64,000 nucleotides of DNA from an uncultured Spirochaetota bacterium (lineage in GTDB: Bacteria; Spirochaetota; UBA4802; UBA5550). The translations under genes were made by a program, and so were the position numbers. Below are positions 61,802-64,000 of the stretch, piece after piece. Positions within the stretch are counted from its first letter, which is position 1. Each line of letters starts with the position of its first letter. The DNA is taken from NCBI GenBank assembly GCA_937872225.1, contig CALMRZ010000023.1:1-64000 (forward strand), in the 5' to 3' direction. The notes beneath the pieces are model-generated. The model was not told where the DNA came from. It did not search any database and was given only the letters and a program-made list of their open reading frames with translations.

Positions 61802-62353
61802 ATGGTCATCGCAATCAAGAAAAAAGCGGAAGAGCTAAAGATAAAATCGCCGGATCTGATTACCAGGCATATGGGACGGATCATGTATAATGCGATCAAA
61901 GCCATCGTGGAGAATATCGGCGACGGCGAGACACTGGTTCTTGATTTCGACGGGATCAAGGTCATAGATTCCTCGTTTATCGACGAGATGATAGTAAAGC
62001 TGATTGTCGATTCAAAAAGCGCGGAGCGTGCCTTTTATATCAAGCTGAAGAACATTTCGGCAATCGCTGAAACGAACATTGATCTTGTCTTCCGTTCCTA
62101 TTCAAACTACAAAAACAAAAAAATTGTTGTAATTACCGAAAACATCTGCCAGAATAATGTGTTCTTCATCGGACCCCTGTCGGATCAGGAACGGGATGTC
62201 GTTGAATTTTTGAGGGTGAACAGGTCGATCACCCTGGATGATATCATGAAATTCACGGGGCGGCCGAAGGACGAGGTGAGAAAAACCATGGAAGATCTTG
62301 ACTCGATGCGGGCGGTCAAGAAACAGGAAAATGGTGTATATTTTCCGGTATAA
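61802..62353 (+). CDS. STAS-like (DUF4325-type) protein with winged helix
   Basis: A 183-residue protein. The N-terminal 100 residues match the STAS-like pattern: ETLVLDFDGIKVIDSSFIDE followed by LIVDSKSAERAFYIKLKN. The C-terminal 60 residues (VVEFLRVNRSITLDDIMKFT, then PKDEVRKTMEDLDSMRAVKK) look like a winged helix. It starts 9 bp after the GHKL gene, so it is the likely partner: the pair would resemble an anti-sigma kinase and its STAS antagonist, with DNA binding added. Confidence 0.75.
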   Translation: MVIAIKKKAEELKIKSPDLITRHMGRIMYNAIKAIVENIGDGETLVLDFDGIKVIDSSFIDEMIVKLIVDSKSAERAFYIKLKNISAIAETNIDLVFRSYSNYKNKKIVVITENICQNNVFFIGPLSDQERDVVEFLRVNRSITLDDIMKFTGRPKDEVRKTMEDLDSMRAVKKQENGVYFPV

Positions 62354-62402
62354 CGCCCCGGCGCCAGGAGGCGTCCGGTCAGGCAAGGGAACCGTAGCAG
62401 GA

Positions 62403-62873
62403 ATGAAACCATCGGCAAAAAACGCGACCAGAGTGAAGGATGACAGCCTCTACGGACTCCTGTCCTCGCACAAGGCCAGCTGCACCTATTTGCGCGTCCT
62501 TGTATCCGAAGAGGATGATTCGGTCATACTGCAGCTGACGGGCAATCCCAAGAACTTCAATGCCATTACGACGGAAAGATACAAGAATTACCGGGTCCTC
62601 CGGAGGCTTGAGATAGGAGCGTCGAAGCAGTTTCTTAAATATGTTGCGCCCGAAAATCTGATAGCCGTCCTGGGTCCCATGCTCGAGCTGAACATCCCCC
62701 CGGACAGGGTCGTTATAACGGACAGCTTGAAAAAAGACGGCATCTACGCCCTGGAAACAAGCCTTAAATATAAATTGAAGATGACCCAGGGGATCAGAAA
62801 AATATTAAATATGAGCCCCCAGAAGCGTTATGAAGTAATAGAAAAATTTATATCCGGCAATCAGGAACAATGA
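62403..62873 (+). CDS. hypothetical protein in STAS/GHKL cluster
   Basis: A 156-residue soluble protein from the ATG at 62403 (GCAGGA close upstream). A longer in-frame start would overlap the preceding gene by 56 bp. Residues include LRVLVSEEDDSVILQLTGN and PRDRVV-like segments in NIPPDRVVITDSLKKDG, and a C-terminal helix. No family recognised. Its tight position suggests a role with its neighbours. Confidence 0.7.
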   Translation: MKPSAKNATRVKDDSLYGLLSSHKASCTYLRVLVSEEDDSVILQLTGNPKNFNAITTERYKNYRVLRRLEIGASKQFLKYVAPENLIAVLGPMLELNIPPDRVVITDSLKKDGIYALETSLKYKLKMTQGIRKILNMSPQKRYEVIEKFISGNQEQ

Positions 62874-62874
62874 C

Positions 62875-63897
62875 ATGACCGAACAATATGATTCACTGGG
62901 AGAGAAGACCAAGCAGGTCGACATGGCCATGAAATATACCAGGGGGGACATCCTCAAAGCCAAGGAGATGGCCTCGGGCCAGTACCTCGATGTCATGGTG
63001 GTGAAAGGGAAATTCCTCGTCGAGAACAAAGGCGTGTCGGGGGTGTTTCTCGCTTTTTTCAACTACATTCAGGAGTACATTGCCAATGTAACATGCATCA
63101 TGTCATCAAAATCTTCACTCTACGAGAAAACCCGGGTTTTTGACGACTGGAAGTCACTCTCCAGGGACCTCCAGGCCTTCAAGGAAAGCAGCGATATCGT
63201 CGATTCCCAGAATTTCACCTATTTTCTCATCGATTCGTTCGTTGGCTATGACGTTTTTCCCGACGTGCAGGAACGCAACCTGGATGACCTGACCAGAACC
63301 GTCAGCGAGATCATCGGGAAATCATTCAATGCCGGCACGGTGAAATGCCAGATCGAACTGGAGCCGACCAGTTCCCTCGCGATGGAACTGGCCGGGGTCA
63401 GGATCGATATCCCGGGTATGGAGGGGCAGGGCATACAGGAGATTGTCGCCGAGGACGAGCGCATTACCATGATCGAAAGCGAGGCAAAATTCGTGATAGA
63501 GGGGACCGCCGTCCTCTCGCCCGTGAAGGGGAAAAACGTGAACGACCTTATTTCCGGTGACAAGATCAGGGTCATCCTGACGGGAAAGGACATGGTCTCG
63601 GAAAAAATCCTGAGGCTTCTTGGCGCCTATGACGCGGAGGGAGCCCGCCAGCCCATCACCGGCAGGATCAAGGCAAAGGTCCCCTTCGAAAAGGGTGGGT
63701 ATATCCTGTATGCCCTTGTCGCCAAAGGGGTGCTGGCGAAGATTTTCGAGGAAGAAAATGTCAAGCTCATGATCGACCAGCCCCAGGATGATTTCGCCGG
63801 AAAGGCGTCAGAGCTTGATAACCGTATTTTCTATATCATCGCGGTCGTGGTGGGCCTCATCATCGTGTGCGGAATAATACTCTTCCTGCTCCTGTGA
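62875..63897 (+). CDS. tail-anchored membrane protein of unknown function
   Basis: A 340-residue protein whose only hydrophobic segment is the last 23 residues (IFYIIAVVVGLIIVCGIILF and on), followed by no tail, so it would be anchored with the N-terminal bulk in the cytoplasm. The soluble part has beta-rich stretches (GKFLVENKGVSGVFLAFFNY) and a region GYDVFPDVQERNLDDLTRTV. No family recognised. One base separates it from the preceding stop. Confidence 0.7.
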   Translation: MTEQYDSLGEKTKQVDMAMKYTRGDILKAKEMASGQYLDVMVVKGKFLVENKGVSGVFLAFFNYIQEYIANVTCIMSSKSSLYEKTRVFDDWKSLSRDLQAFKESSDIVDSQNFTYFLIDSFVGYDVFPDVQERNLDDLTRTVSEIIGKSFNAGTVKCQIELEPTSSLAMELAGVRIDIPGMEGQGIQEIVAEDERITMIESEAKFVIEGTAVLSPVKGKNVNDLISGDKIRVILTGKDMVSEKILRLLGAYDAEGARQPITGRIKAKVPFEKGGYILYALVAKGVLAKIFEEENVKLMIDQPQDDFAGKASELDNRIFYIIAVVVGLIIVCGIILFLLL

Positions 63898-63899
63898 TC

Positions 63900-64000
63900 A
63901 TGAACGCGCGACGCTGCTGCTTTATCACGATTCTTCTTACCGCCGAAACGATTCTCCTGGCGCAGATGCCGGACTGGAAATTCTTCAGGGACCGCGAGGG
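63900..64000 (+). CDS. exported protein, truncated by window end
   Basis: ATG 2 bp after the previous stop starts an open frame that runs off the window: MNARRCCFITILLTAETILL then AQMPDWKFFRDREG. The N-terminus looks like a signal peptide cleaved near AQ. It is the fifth gene of the cluster. The product cannot be named from 33 residues. Confidence 0.6.
   Translation, partial: MNARRCCFITILLTAETILLAQMPDWKFFRDRE

Overview
The window is one bacterial chromosome segment of moderately high GC with AT-rich intergenic stretches. Its core is a long cluster of transcription and translation genes. Several features point to a spirochaete, probably closer to Leptospira than to Treponema or Borrelia: EF-Tu carries a Leptospira-like [13 protein letters not shown] stretch, RpoB has Asn at the position equivalent to E. 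coli Ser531, a 7TM receptor is fused to an AraC regulator, and lipoproteins and cyclic-nucleotide-binding proteins are present. This assignment is inference from remembered family features; no search was run.

Layout. 1-9.1 kb: a 7TM/AraC membrane regulator, an amidohydrolase, two cyclic-nucleotide-binding proteins, tRNA-Arg(CCU), prfA-prmC and an orphan membrane protein. 9.1-16.1 kb: nth and rdgB on the minus strand separated by an array of hairpins, a PAS/GAF histidine kinase, a CheY-like receiver, a tiny Lys/Glu-rich lipoprotein, a DegT-family protein that lacks the PLP lysine, and RlpA. 16.1-46.8 kb: tRNA-Thr(GGU), rpmG-secE-nusG-rplKAJL-rpoBC, rpsL-rpsG-fusA, tuf, then a fused S10-spc-alpha cluster from rpsJ to rplQ without adk or map between secY and infA. 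Strong hairpins lie at most unit boundaries, and a 208-bp element with terminal inverted repeats sits between rpsG and fusA.

46.8-58 kb: an exported orphan protein (minus), DUF2225-truA, an outer-membrane-barrel-like protein and a large lipoprotein, then lysC-ddl-HAD phosphatase, and pssA-FAD oxidoreductase-moaC. lysC and ddl both serve peptidoglycan or amino-acid supply. 58-60.8 kb: groES-groEL behind a CIRCE operator, closed by two terminators. 60.9-64 kb: a compact run of five genes (STAS-like/GHKL ATPase, STAS-like/winged helix, two unrecognised proteins, a truncated exported protein) that looks like a signalling module and is the best candidate here for an undescribed system.

Most of the window is ordinary housekeeping DNA. 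The unusual items are the lysine-less DegT protein, the terminal STAS/GHKL cluster, the two intergenic repeat elements and several structured leaders.
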